From Paucibacter sp. Y2R2-4 (GTDB taxonomy: Bacteria > Pseudomonadota > Gammaproteobacteria > Burkholderiales > Burkholderiaceae_C), in contig NZ_JAJIRO010000005.1 in assembly GCF_025717535.1 (NCBI RefSeq), positions 248,001 to 312,000 on the forward strand: a stretch of DNA of 64,000 nucleotides. The letters run 5' to 3'. Every line of letters begins with the position of its first letter. The stretch's first letter is position 1. Made by a program: the position numbers and the translations under genes. Below the pieces are notes generated by a model, which was not told where the DNA came from, made no database searches, and saw nothing but the letters and a program-made list of their open reading frames with translations. Below, in pieces: positions 18,193 to 27,343 of the stretch.

Positions 18193-19154
18193 GGTTCAGC
18201 ACCTACCAGGTCAGCAGGCGTGGCGGGCGTGAGAAAAACGAAGACCGCATGGGCTACTGCTACACGCGGGAAGCCGGGCTGTTTGCCTTGGCCGACGGCA
18301 TGGGCGGACACCCCGAGGGCGAAGTTGCGGCGCAACTGGCTTTGCAGACTTTGGCGGCGCTATTCCAGCGCGAAGCCAAACCCGCACTGGCCAAGCCGGA
18401 TGAGTATCTGCAAGACGCCATCCTGATCGCGCAGCAGCAACTCTTGCGCTATGCGGCCGACAAGCAAATGTCCGACACGCCGCGTACCACCATCGTGGCC
18501 TGCGTCTTGCAGGGGCGCAATGCCTATTGGGCCCATTGCGGCGACTCGCGGCTCTACCTGGTGCGAGCCGGTCGATTGATCGCTCGCACCCGTGACCATT
18601 CCTATATCGAGCTGCAGGCGGCTTTGGGCCGCGTGCCGCAAGGGGCTGATGCCTTCAATCGCAATGTCTTGTTCACCTGCCTGGGCAGCCCGGGCAAGCC
18701 GATGGTGGACATCAGCGGTCCGATGCAGTTGGAGCCGGGCGACCGCCTGTTGCTGTGCTCGGACGGCTTGTGGGGCACGGTGGCCGACGATGAAATCACT
18801 GAGCAGTTGGCGAAACGTCCGATATCGGACGCGGTGCCCGAGTTGGTGGAGCAGGCCCTGCGCAACGGCGGCGTGCGCTGCGACAACGTGACGGTCTTGG
18901 CGGTGGAGTGGGAAGGCGCCGGCGATCCGGAAGCCGACAGCGAAGCGATCTCGACCTTGGGGCTGGACGATCAAGGCTTTGCCTCCACCATTCAAGGCCG
19001 CATGGGTGCTGCCGGTCGGCGCGACGAGATGGACGAAGACGAGCTAGACCGCTCGGTGCGTGAGATCAATGAAGTGATCCGCCAGGCGAACAGTCGCGCC
19101 GACAACGCTGCCAAAGTGGCTGCGCCAGATCCGGCCGCCAAGAAGAATTCCTGA
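18189..19154 (+). CDS. PP2C-type protein serine/threonine phosphatase
   Basis: A 321-residue PPM phosphatase. The metal-binding motifs are in order: REKNEDR (about residue 13), [11 protein letters not shown] (about 33), [10 protein letters not shown], and CSDGLWG with the later [12 protein letters not shown] 70-residue charged tail follows the domain (from about residue 240), rich in D/E, with no recognised fold. It starts at a GTG overlapping the kinase stop by 4 nt, so translation is coupled to the kinase it presumably opposes. Confidence 0.92.
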   Translation: MRFSTYQVSRRGGREKNEDRMGYCYTREAGLFALADGMGGHPEGEVAAQLALQTLAALFQREAKPALAKPDEYLQDAILIAQQQLLRYAADKQMSDTPRTTIVACVLQGRNAYWAHCGDSRLYLVRAGRLIARTRDHSYIELQAALGRVPQGADAFNRNVLFTCLGSPGKPMVDISGPMQLEPGDRLLLCSDGLWGTVADDEITEQLAKRPISDAVPELVEQALRNGGVRCDNVTVLAVEWEGAGDPEADSEAISTLGLDDQGFASTIQGRMGAAGRRDEMDEDELDRSVREINEVIRQANSRADNAAKVAAPDPAAKKNS

Positions 19155-19170
19155 AGAAAGACTTGAATCC

Positions 19171-19914
19171 ATGACTGCAGAAACTTCCCGCGTGAACACA
19201 CGGGCGGATGGCCGTGGCGCCGACGCTTTGCGCCCTGTCACCATCACCCGCCACTACACCCGCCACGCCGAGGGTTCGGTGCTGATCGAATTCGGCGGCA
19301 CCAAGGTTTTGTGCACTGCATCGGTGGAAGAAAAAGTGCCGCCGCACAAACGCGGCTCGGGCGAGGGCTGGGTGACGGCCGAATACGGCATGTTGCCGCG
19401 CGCCACCCACACCCGCAGCGACCGCGAAGCCGCACGCGGCAAGCAAAGTGGCCGTACTCAAGAGATTCAGCGATTGATTGGCCGCTCGCTGCGCTGTGTG
19501 TTCGATTTGAAGCGACTGGGCGAGCGCACCATTGCACTCGACTGCGATGTGATCCAAGCCGATGGCGGCACCCGTACGGCAGCCATCACCGGCGCTTTTG
19601 TTGCGGCGCATGATGCGGTCACTTGGCTGCTGGCCCAGGGCAAGATCAGTCAGTCGCCGATCGTCGACGCGGTAGCCGCGATCTCGGTCGGCATCGTTGA
19701 TGGGCAGCCCTTGCTGGACCTGGAATACACCGAGGATTCGGCCTGCGACACCGATATGAATGTGGTGATGACCGCCGGCGGCGGCTTTGTCGAGTTGCAA
19801 GGCACGGCCGAAGGCCAGGCCTTCAGCCGCAAGGAGATGAATGCCTTGTTGGATCTGGCCGAAAAGGGCATTGGTGAATTGCTAGCCGCCCAGAAGACAG
19901 CGCTTGGAGTTTGA
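19171..19914 (+). CDS. rph: Ribonuclease PH
   Basis: A 247-residue phosphorolytic 3' exoribonuclease that trims tRNA 3' ends. It has [18 protein letters not shown] near the N-terminus, [20 protein letters not shown] with the phosphate-binding arginines, the RSLRCVFDL segment, and [20 protein letters not shown]. Length matches the family and it lacks the truncating frameshift known in E. coli K-12. It lies 16 nt after the phosphatase and overlaps the possible rdgB start region. Confidence 0.96.
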   Translation: MTAETSRVNTRADGRGADALRPVTITRHYTRHAEGSVLIEFGGTKVLCTASVEEKVPPHKRGSGEGWVTAEYGMLPRATHTRSDREAARGKQSGRTQEIQRLIGRSLRCVFDLKRLGERTIALDCDVIQADGGTRTAAITGAFVAAHDAVTWLLAQGKISQSPIVDAVAAISVGIVDGQPLLDLEYTEDSACDTDMNVVMTAGGGFVELQGTAEGQAFSRKEMNALLDLAEKGIGELLAAQKTALGV

Positions 19915-19919
19915 AGACG

Positions 19920-20534
19920 ATGAAACTGGTCCTCGCCTCCAACAACGCCAAGAAGCTGGCCGAGCTGCAAGTCTTGTTTGCGCCGCTCGGCATTGAGCTG
20001 GTGACACAGGGCTCGCTGGGCATTCCCGAGGCGGAGGAGCCTTTTGAGAGCTTTGTCGAGAACGCCTTGACCAAAGCGCGCCACGCCGCGCGTTTGAGCG
20101 GACTGCCGGCTCTGGCCGACGATTCGGGTCTGGCGGTCGAAGCGCTGAAGGGGGCGCCTGGCGTCTTGTCGGCGCGTTATGCCACGCTGTTTGGCCAGCC
20201 CAAGTCGGATGCGGACAACAACCGCGTCTTGCTGGAGCAGTTGGCTGGTTTTCCGCAAGCCGAGCAACGTGCTGCCCGATTTGTGTGTGCCCTGGTCGCC
20301 GTGCACAGCGCCGCTGACCCCGAGCCGCTGATCGCCATGGGCCGCTGGCAGGGGCAGATCTTGCCTCAGGCGCAAGGCGACTCGGGCTTTGGCTACGACC
20401 CCTTGATGTTCATTCCTGCTTTGGGTCGCAGCGTGGCGCAACTGAGTGCTGCAGAGAAGAACTCTCAGAGCCACCGCGCTCTGGCGGCCGCCGATTTGGT
20501 CGCCCAAATGCGTGAGGTCTGGCATCTTGGCTGA
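19920..20534 (+). CDS. rdgB: XTP/dITP diphosphatase (HAM1 family)
   Basis: About 204 residues. It hydrolyses deaminated purine nucleotides (dITP, XTP) to monophosphates and so keeps them out of DNA and RNA. The start KLVLASNNAKKLAEL, the catalytic ALADDSGLAVEAL, GVLSARYA, and GDSGFGYDPLMFIP are all present. A TTG at 19911 overlaps the rph stop, but the ATG at 19920 gives the usual N-terminus. Confidence 0.95.
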   Translation: MKLVLASNNAKKLAELQVLFAPLGIELVTQGSLGIPEAEEPFESFVENALTKARHAARLSGLPALADDSGLAVEALKGAPGVLSARYATLFGQPKSDADNNRVLLEQLAGFPQAEQRAARFVCALVAVHSAADPEPLIAMGRWQGQILPQAQGDSGFGYDPLMFIPALGRSVAQLSAAEKNSQSHRALAAADLVAQMREVWHLG

Positions 20535-20547
20535 TGTCTTGCACCTG

Positions 20548-21738
20548 ATGCGACCCGGCACCTTGCAGCTGGCGGCGTTGCCTCCGCTGTCTTTGTATGT
20601 GCACCTGCCTTGGTGCTTGCGCAAATGCCCCTACTGCGATTTCAACAGCCATGAGTGGCGGGTTGATGGCGCCGCGCGCGAGTTGCCGGCTGACACGGCG
20701 CGAGCCTACTTGGCCGCGCTGCGTGCCGATTTGGAAGCCGCGCTGCCCTTGATCTGGGGCCGGCCGGTGGTCAGCATCTTCATCGGCGGCGGCACGCCCA
20801 GCTTGTTTGCACCGGAGCAGATTGCCGAGCTGATTTCAGACCTGCGCGCACGCTTGCCGCTGGAGGCGGGCTGCGAAATCACCTTGGAAGCCAATCCTGG
20901 CACCTTTGAGCGGGAGCGCTTCAAAGGCTTCAGGGATGCCGGCGTAACCCGTTTGTCTATCGGTGTGCAGAGCTTTGACGACGCCAAGCTCAAGGCCTTG
21001 GGTCGGGTGCACAGTGCCGAGCAGGCGCTGGCTGCCATTGGCGAGGCGGCCCAGGCCTTTGAGACCTTCAATATTGATTTGATGTACGCCTTGCCCGGCC
21101 AGACCTTGGCCGAGTTGGCTCTGGAATTGACGACGGCACTCAATTTCGAACCGCCGCATCTGTCGGTCTACCACCTGACCATTGAGCCCAATACCCGCTT
21201 TGCAACAGCGCCGCCCAGTGGCCTGCCGGATGCGGATCTGGCCAGCGAGATGCTGGACCTGATCACCGCGCGAACCGGTGGCGTTGAAATGGAGCGCTAT
21301 GAGGTGTCGGCTTATGCGCGCGCTGGCCATCGCTGTGCGCATAACTTGAACTACTGGCAGTTCGGCGATTACTTGGGCATAGGTGCGGGAGCGCACAGCA
21401 AGCTCTCGTTCCCGCACCGGGTGCTGCGCCAAGTGCGTTGGCGTGAGCCCGCTGCCTATATGAGCAAGGCGGGCGAGGGCGCTGCGGTATCGAATGAGAA
21501 CGAGGTGACGCGCGCCGAGCTGCCTTTTGAGTTCATGCTCAATGCGCTGCGCTTGCGCGAGGGCGTGCCCATGCAGTCCTTCTTGGAGCGCACCGGCTTG
21601 CCGCCCTCCAGCATTACCAAGGCCTTGGAGCAAGCGCGCGCCCAAGGTTTGTTGGAGGTGGATCCCGCACGCATCGCTGCCACGCCGCGCGGCTTTGACT
21701 TTCTCAACGACCTGCAGGCCTTGTTCTTGGCCGATTGA
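20548..21738 (+). CDS. hemW: Haem chaperone HemW (radical SAM protein)
   Basis: About 396 residues. The radical-SAM cysteines are in HLPWCLRKCPYCDFNSHEW (CxxxCxxC), followed by the SAM-binding FIGGGTPSLF and GVQSFDDAKLKALGR. It lacks the extra N-terminal cysteine pattern that separates true coproporphyrinogen dehydrogenase HemN, so HemW, a haem-delivery protein, is the better name. The start could be the TTG at 20527 or the ATG at 20548, both near or inside the rdgB end. The order rph-rdgB-hemW is conserved in Burkholderiales. Confidence 0.93.
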   Translation: MRPGTLQLAALPPLSLYVHLPWCLRKCPYCDFNSHEWRVDGAARELPADTARAYLAALRADLEAALPLIWGRPVVSIFIGGGTPSLFAPEQIAELISDLRARLPLEAGCEITLEANPGTFERERFKGFRDAGVTRLSIGVQSFDDAKLKALGRVHSAEQALAAIGEAAQAFETFNIDLMYALPGQTLAELALELTTALNFEPPHLSVYHLTIEPNTRFATAPPSGLPDADLASEMLDLITARTGGVEMERYEVSAYARAGHRCAHNLNYWQFGDYLGIGAGAHSKLSFPHRVLRQVRWREPAAYMSKAGEGAAVSNENEVTRAELPFEFMLNALRLREGVPMQSFLERTGLPPSSITKALEQARAQGLLEVDPARIAATPRGFDFLNDLQALFLAD

Positions 21739-21753
21739 AGGCGTGCTTGCCCT

Positions 21754-23568
21754 TCAAGCCGCCATCACGTACACGCTGAGTTGCTCATGCTTGGCATGGC
21801 GCTTGGCGGTGGCGGCCGCTGTGGCTACTTCCTCCGCGCGGTGCAGTGTGCCTGGTGCGACCCGCACAGCGCCGATGCTCAGCGTGGTGCAGGGGTGAAA
21901 GCGCAGATCGCCATGGCGGTCTTCGGCCATGATGCCGCCGGCCTCGAGTGCGGCCGCGTCGAAGAGATTGCGCGCCATGCTGTTGAAGCGCTCGATGATT
22001 TGCTCGCAGCGATGCTCCCAGTCATCGCTTTGAAAGAGCATGACAAAGTCATCGCCGCCGACATGGCCGAGGAAGTCGCGCTGGCTGTCGCAATGGCTGC
22101 TGGCCACGCGGGCCACCAAGCGAATCATCTCGTCGCCGCGCCAATAGCCGTATTCGTCATTGAAGGGCTTGAAGTGATTCAAGTCGGCATAGGCCGCGAC
22201 GAACTCGCGGCCACTGGTCAATAGACGACCAATGTGCTGGCTGATCGGAATATTGCCCGGCAAGAAGGTCAGCGGGTTGGCATGTCGCGCCGCCTCAATG
22301 CGCGCCTCGGTGACCGAGCGCACCAGTTGCTCGCCGGTACCCAAGCCCAGGTAGCGGCCCTCACGGGTGATGATGAAACCCTCGCGCAAATAGCGTTGGT
22401 CGGCCGAGGTCAGCACCGTGGTCAGGGCTTCGATGCCGGTGTCTGCATCCACGATCAGCGGCGTGGGGTTGGCAAACAAGGTGCAGGCGTGGCGGCCGTA
22501 CAGATCGTTGAAGAAGGGCTTGGCCCAGCGGTTGATGAATTGGCTGCGGTCGACGAGGGCCACTGGTTTCTGCTCGGCGTTCAAAACCGCGATGGCATGC
22601 AGTTGCTCATGTTGGTTGAACAGGCGGAACAATTGTTCATGCGTGGTGTCTTCGCGCACGGTCACGGCATCGACCATCAGGCGTTCCGCGGTGACGCCAT
22701 TGCTGGAGGCGCGGCGCAGCTCGGGCAACACGGCGATGTCATTGCTGGCCAAGACTTCGCGGGCGGCCACCAAGGCCTCGTGTGCACCTTCTGCCGAGGG
22801 GCGGCCGATCAGCCAGCCCTGTCCAAAGGCCACGCCCAGATCACGCAGCACGCGCATCTCTTCGGCGCTTTCGATGCCTTCGGCGACCAATTGGGCGCCA
22901 AAGGTTTCGGCCAGTTGCAGCAAGGCGCGAAAGGTCTGCAGCTTCTCGGCATGGGCCGGCAAATCGTGGGTGAAGTATTTGTCGATCTTGACCAGGTCGG
23001 GCTGCATCTCCGACCACAAGCGCAAGGACGAACGACCATCGCCAAAATCATCCAGCGCAATGCCCACGCCTTGACGGCGCAAACTGGTGATGGCCTGGCG
23101 CAAGCTGTCGATATCGGTGACCCGCTCGTGCTCGGTCAACTCAATGATGATGCTGCCGGGCTTGACGCCATAGTCCTCGCAAACGAACAAGCTGCCACGA
23201 CCGTCTGCATCGTGTGCGACCGCGCGGGCCAGGGCGGTGGCGCTCATATTGATCAAGAGCTTGCCTGGCAGTTTGAGGCGGCTCCAGTCTTTGAGCGCTT
23301 GCTGGGCGCAGCGCACTTCGAGCTCGACCGTCAGCCCTTCGCGGCGCCCGGCGGCGAACAAGGCATCGGGGTACTCCAGTGAGCTGCCAGTTGGTCCTCG
23401 GACCAAGGCCTCGTGGCCGTAGATCAAGCCGCAATCCAATTGGACGATGGGCTGAAACAAAGTGCTCAGCAGGTCTTCTTGGATGAGGTTCTCTACTCGT
23501 AATTTGAGCGGACGCTCAAGGCGCCGGCTGTGCTCTGCCTGGCGGTCGGGGAGGGCAATGGTCGTCAT
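21754..23568 (-). CDS. EAL-CBS-GGDEF cyclic-di-GMP protein
   Basis: A 604-residue soluble protein in the order EAL (about 30-275), paired CBS region (about 290-420) and GGDEF (about 430-600). The EAL domain keeps its catalytic set: the EALVRG signature, IELTEHE, LDDFGDGRSS and VKIDKYF, with EGIES further on. It should therefore be an active c-di-GMP phosphodiesterase. The GGDEF signature reads GGDDF, a one-residue change that may reduce cyclase activity or make it a GTP-binding regulatory domain. No membrane helix is seen. It lies downstream of cheB on the same strand, fitting control of the swim/attach decision. The CBS region could bind a nucleotide. Confidence 0.9.
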   Translation of the reverse strand: MTTIALPDRQAEHSRRLERPLKLRVENLIQEDLLSTLFQPIVQLDCGLIYGHEALVRGPTGSSLEYPDALFAAGRREGLTVELEVRCAQQALKDWSRLKLPGKLLINMSATALARAVAHDADGRGSLFVCEDYGVKPGSIIIELTEHERVTDIDSLRQAITSLRRQGVGIALDDFGDGRSSLRLWSEMQPDLVKIDKYFTHDLPAHAEKLQTFRALLQLAETFGAQLVAEGIESAEEMRVLRDLGVAFGQGWLIGRPSAEGAHEALVAAREVLASNDIAVLPELRRASSNGVTAERLMVDAVTVREDTTHEQLFRLFNQHEQLHAIAVLNAEQKPVALVDRSQFINRWAKPFFNDLYGRHACTLFANPTPLIVDADTGIEALTTVLTSADQRYLREGFIITREGRYLGLGTGEQLVRSVTEARIEAARHANPLTFLPGNIPISQHIGRLLTSGREFVAAYADLNHFKPFNDEYGYWRGDEMIRLVARVASSHCDSQRDFLGHVGGDDFVMLFQSDDWEHRCEQIIERFNSMARNLFDAAALEAGGIMAEDRHGDLRFHPCTTLSIGAVRVAPGTLHRAEEVATAAATAKRHAKHEQLSVYVMAA

Positions 23569-23656
23569 GGCGCAATGCTGCCCGACGAAGGTGACAGGGC
23601 TACGACGATCTCGCCCTGGCGTGCTAAAACTGGCCTCTGTGTGAGGAAATACCGCG

Positions 23657-23684
23657 CGCTTGGGGTCGCTGACAGACCCAAGCG
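23657..23684 (-). terminator. Hairpin after cheB (possible terminator)
   Basis: The perfect 8-bp arms CGCTTGGG and CCCAAGCG are separated by 12 nt, 17 bases past the cheB stop. There is no T-run, so termination is only a possibility. Confidence 0.35.
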
Positions 23685-23700
23685 GCGAGTCGCTCTCGGA

Positions 23701-24816
23701 TCAAACCCGGTTGATCGAGATGCCGGCGGTGCTGCGCAGACGTTCGAGCAGGCGCGGCGCGATCTGCGACAGCGGCAGCACTTCGTCGGCCGCACCCGCC
23801 GCAATGGCTTCGCGCGGCATGCCGAAGACCACGCAGCTGGCTTCATCTTGCACAAAGTTGTAGGCGCCGGCGTCCTTCATCACCTTCATGGCCTTGGCGC
23901 CGTCAGCGCCCATGCCGGTCAGCATGATGCCCAGGGCGTTGGGGCCGACCACCCGTGCAGCGGAGTGGAACAAAACTTCGACCGAAGGCTTGTGGCGATT
24001 CACGGGTTCACCGTCTTGCACCCGAGCGATGTAGTTGGCGCCTGAGCGCTCCACGCTGAGGTGAAAACCGCCCGGGGCGATGTAGCCGTGACCCGGCAAG
24101 ATCCGTTCGCCGTCTTGTGCTTCTTTGACGCGAATGCGGCACAGGCCATCGAGTCGCGCTGCATAGCTCTTGGTAAAGCCTGGAGGCATGTGCTGGGTGA
24201 TGACCACGGCCGGGCAGTCGGCGGGCAGATTCAGCAGCACGTCTTTGGTGGCTTCCGTGCCGCCGGTGGAGGCACCGATGAAGATGATCTTTTCGGTTGA
24301 GAGACGTCCCAAGCTCGCCATGGTCACCGGTTTGGCCGGTGGCGGCGGGGCGGAGCTCGCATGTGCCGCCGCGCCGGTGGGGCTGGCGGACAGCGCCGCA
24401 TGGCTGCGGCGAATATGGGCCTTGGCGGCGATGCGAATCTTGTCGGTGATGTCGTCGGCCAAGAGGCGGATGCCGTCTGCGACGCCGATTTTTGGCTTGG
24501 CGACAAAGTCCACCGCACCCAGTTCCAGCGCTTTCAAAGTGACTTCTGCGCCGCGCTCGGTCAGGGTGGAGACCATCACCACCGGCATGGGGCGCAGACG
24601 CATCAGCCGCGACAAGAAATCCAGCCCGTCCATCTTGGGCATTTCGATGTCCAGCGTGATGACATCAGGGTTCAGATTGCGGATCATTTCGCGCGCCAGC
24701 AGTGGATCGGCAGCAGCGCCAATGCATTCCATATCGGTCTGGCGGTTGATGATTTCGCTCAGGATGCTGCGCACCAGCGCCGAGTCATCCACCACCACAA
24801 CTTTGATTTTGGCCAT
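23701..24816 (-). CDS. cheB: Chemotaxis protein-glutamate methylesterase CheB
   Basis: A 371-residue CheB: an N-terminal receiver ([11 protein letters not shown], phosphorylated aspartate in [16 protein letters not shown]), an Ala/Pro-rich linker (about 140-170), and a C-terminal methylesterase with the catalytic triad in [11 protein letters not shown] (Ser), [10 protein letters not shown] (His) and [10 protein letters not shown] (Asp). It removes methyl groups from, and deamidates, chemoreceptors to adapt the response. It is the last of cheR-cheD-cheB. The C-terminus has no CheR-type pentapeptide. Confidence 0.97.
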   Translation of the reverse strand: MAKIKVVVVDDSALVRSILSEIINRQTDMECIGAAADPLLAREMIRNLNPDVITLDIEMPKMDGLDFLSRLMRLRPMPVVMVSTLTERGAEVTLKALELGAVDFVAKPKIGVADGIRLLADDITDKIRIAAKAHIRRSHAALSASPTGAAAHASSAPPPPAKPVTMASLGRLSTEKIIFIGASTGGTEATKDVLLNLPADCPAVVITQHMPPGFTKSYAARLDGLCRIRVKEAQDGERILPGHGYIAPGGFHLSVERSGANYIARVQDGEPVNRHKPSVEVLFHSAARVVGPNALGIMLTGMGADGAKAMKVMKDAGAYNFVQDEASCVVFGMPREAIAAGAADEVLPLSQIAPRLLERLRSTAGISINRV

Positions 24817-24846
24817 GTTTTCTACTTCTCCTAACAGGGGGCAGGC

Positions 24847-25521
24847 TCAGAACAGATCGACGGAGCCGCCCGTGGCGACCACCGGCTGAGCCTTCTGGGC
24901 TGCGGCGCGATCTTGTTGCACCAGAGCCTCGGCATTGGTCGGAGCCAAGCGTTTGACCATGGCTTTGCCGCTGTGGGGCAGGAAGCAGACCTTGCGGGGA
25001 TAGATGTCCATCACATCTTTGGACACGATGGGAATACGTTCCGTCTTCAGATAGTCGATGACGAAGTTGGTGTTGCGCTCGCCGACGTTGATGGTGTTCA
25101 TGCCGGCAATGACCGCGCCGCCGCCGAAGATCTTGGCTTCCATGCGGCTCTTGGACGCGCCGCGCTTCATCATTTCATTGATCAAGAGTTCCATCGCGAA
25201 GGAGCCGTAGCGGCCGGAATCGCCGCTGCCTTCTGGCAGCATGAAATGGTTCATGCCGCCGATCTGGGCATGTCGATCCCAAAGGCAAGCCGCGATGCAC
25301 GAGCCTAATGTGGTCATCACCAGAATGTCTTCGGTGTCGACAAAGTACTCGCCGGGCAAGATCTTGACCGCCGCATTCTTGAAATGGGCGTCATAAAAGA
25401 AGAACGAGGCTTCCCCGTTCTTGCGCGGCATGGCTTTCAGTTGGGCAACACGAGTTGCCCCCGCGCCGCTTGAATACAACACGCCGGAGCTGGCGCCGGT
25501 GGAGGCGGTTGGGGTGCTCAT
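24847..25521 (-). CDS. cheD: Chemoreceptor glutamine deamidase CheD
   Basis: About 224 residues. It deamidates glutamines on chemoreceptors and in some species works with CheC. The catalytic cysteine is in LVMTTLGSCIAACLWD, the histidine in IGGMNHFMLPEG, and AKIFGGGAVI is typical of the family. The start at 25521 (MSTPTASTG) is preferred to upstream frames, which lack family similarity. It is 30 bases upstream of cheB and 61 bases downstream of cheR. Confidence 0.95.
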   Translation of the reverse strand: MSTPTASTGASSGVLYSSGAGATRVAQLKAMPRKNGEASFFFYDAHFKNAAVKILPGEYFVDTEDILVMTTLGSCIAACLWDRHAQIGGMNHFMLPEGSGDSGRYGSFAMELLINEMMKRGASKSRMEAKIFGGGAVIAGMNTINVGERNTNFVIDYLKTERIPIVSKDVMDIYPRKVCFLPHSGKAMVKRLAPTNAEALVQQDRAAAQKAQPVVATGGSVDLF

Positions 25522-25582
25522 ATTTTTGTATCGGCCGCTGTTTGTTGGACTTGAGGGGCGATCTGAGGGGAGTGCGTGTACT

Positions 25583-26434
25583 TCAAACGCGCTCGTAAAT
25601 CGTCTTGCCGCGCAGGCGGAACAGATCTCGCGACTCGGTGAAATTCTCCGAGTGGCCGACGAACAGCAGTCCATGCGGCCGCATCACCTTGTGGATGCGT
25701 TCCAAGACTTTGCGCTGTGTCGGCGCGTCAAAGTAAATCATGACGTTGCGACAGAACACGATGTGAAAGGGGTCGCCCAGTGACCACTGCGCGTCCATCA
25801 AATTGAGGGGGCGGAAGTCGATCCAGCGCTGCAATTCCGGCTTGACACGAATGCGCCCCGAATTCGTCCCGGTGCCCTTCATGAAGAAGTTGCGCAGGCG
25901 GGTTTGGTCCAGCCCCCGGGCGTCGGCGTTATAGACGCCGCGCTTGGCGGTGTTCAGCACATTGGTATCAATATCGCTGGCGGTGATTTGCACCTGCGCA
26001 TTGCTGCCGAGCGCTTCGCTGCAGCTGATAGCGATTGAATAGGGCTCTTCGCCCGTGGACGCCGCGCAACACCAAATGCGAACCGGCTTGCCTGCAAGCG
26101 GCTTGAGGTCATCGGCCAAGGCGTGGAAATGGTGCTCCTCGCGGAAGAAGGAGGTCAGATTGGTGGTCAGGCAATTGACGAACTCTTGCCATTCCTGGGC
26201 GCCTTGCGGGCCGGTGACGTTCTCCAGCCACTGCAGGTAGGCGGCAAATGACTTGTGGCCGGTGTCGCGCAGCCGGCGCGAGAGGCGGCTGTAGACCATG
26301 GCGTGCTTGCCGTCATGCAGGCTGATGCCAGCGTGCTTGTAGATCAACTCCCGCACGCGGTCGAAGTCGGCGCGGCTGAAACTGAACTCGTGGTCAATCA
26401 CTTCTGCGCCTGAGGCGCTTGGAACAGCGGGCAT
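25583..26434 (-). CDS. cheR: Chemotaxis protein methyltransferase CheR
   Basis: About 283 residues. An N-terminal helical domain (FDRVRELIYKHAGISLHDGK) is followed by a Rossmann methyltransferase domain with the SAM site WCCAASTGEEPYSIAI, the aspartate in ITASDIDTNVL, and DIVFCRNV-like FHIVFCRNVMIYFD. It methylates receptor glutamates using SAM, opposing CheB. The ATG at 26434 (MPAVPSASG) is chosen over 26581. First gene of cheR-cheD-cheB; the 115 bases before it separate it from the divergent cyclase. Confidence 0.96.
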   Translation of the reverse strand: MPAVPSASGAEVIDHEFSFSRADFDRVRELIYKHAGISLHDGKHAMVYSRLSRRLRDTGHKSFAAYLQWLENVTGPQGAQEWQEFVNCLTTNLTSFFREEHHFHALADDLKPLAGKPVRIWCCAASTGEEPYSIAISCSEALGSNAQVQITASDIDTNVLNTAKRGVYNADARGLDQTRLRNFFMKGTGTNSGRIRVKPELQRWIDFRPLNLMDAQWSLGDPFHIVFCRNVMIYFDAPTQRKVLERIHKVMRPHGLLFVGHSENFTESRDLFRLRGKTIYERV

Positions 26435-26548
26435 GTGATGAGCTCGGTTGATAGTCCCTGAACTGTTGAACAGCTCGGGATCTGATTTTGCATCGGCGTC
26501 AAGTGTGGTCCGTGAACCGCCTCCAGCATAGAGCAAACAAGGCCTGCA

Positions 26549-27343
26549 TTGCGGCCTTGTTTGAGTTTCAGCGACAGACACCCCACTGCTAGACTGAAGC
26601 CGTACTTGCCTTGGACTATCTTGGAATCAAGCCCACAACCCGTTCTTCTGGACGCCCGCCGATTGCGGCTCGACCTCGCCCTGCAGCTGCTGCAGCAGGC
26701 GGGGGCTTTGCTGCCTGAGTCCGAACCCTATGGTGAGGCCTGGATGCAGGGCGTGATTGACGCCTTGTGTGATTTATCCAGCAAGGATGCCCTCACCGGC
26801 CTGGTGAACCGCCGCAGTTTCGAAATGGCGCTGTCGCGCGAGGTCGATCGGGTGGCGCGCTCCGGCGAGTCGGCCCTGTTGTTAACCGTCGACATTGACC
26901 ATTTCAAGGCCGTCAATGACACCTATGGCCATGCCGCTGGAGATTTGGTGATCCAGGCCGTGGCGGGTGCTTTGAATCAAGTGGTGCGCCCCATGGACAC
27001 GGTGGCGCGTGTGGGCGGCGAAGAATTTGCGATCGTGCTGCCGAAATGTGCTGCCAGCTTTGGCGCCATGGTGGCCGAGCGTTTGCGAGAGCGAGTGTCT
27101 GAATTGCGTATTGAAGTGGCTTCAGGCCAGATTTTGGCGGTGACGATCAGCTTGGGCGGTGCGTTCGCGCCGCAGTGGGTGCGCTCGTCTTCGCTGCTTT
27201 GGATGGAGCGAGCCGATCGTCAGCTCTACCGCGCCAAAGCTGAGGGTCGTAACCGCGCCTGCCTGGAGTCGCAGGTGGATTCCTTGGTCAGCGCCGAGGA
27301 AAAAGGCATGTTGTTTGCTGTAACGCAACAGGAAAGTGAATGA
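26549..27343 (+). CDS. Diguanylate cyclase (GGDEF domain)
   Basis: Up to 264 residues; the true start is uncertain. The frame opens with a TTG at 26549, and TTG codons at 26606 or 26624 are alternatives; no ATG lies before the domain. A short helical N-terminus (about residues 35-75) precedes a GGDEF domain: KDALTGLVNRRSF, VDIDHFKAVNDTYGHAAGD, and the active signature RVGGEEF. No receiver, PAS or membrane segment is present. The TGA overlaps the ATG of the MinD-like gene by 4 nt, so the two are translationally coupled and probably act in the same motility process. Confidence 0.86.
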   Translation: MRPCLSFSDRHPTARLKPYLPWTILESSPQPVLLDARRLRLDLALQLLQQAGALLPESEPYGEAWMQGVIDALCDLSSKDALTGLVNRRSFEMALSREVDRVARSGESALLLTVDIDHFKAVNDTYGHAAGDLVIQAVAGALNQVVRPMDTVARVGGEEFAIVLPKCAASFGAMVAERLRERVSELRIEVASGQILAVTISLGGAFAPQWVRSSSLLWMERADRQLYRAKAEGRNRACLESQVDSLVSAEEKGMLFAVTQQESE

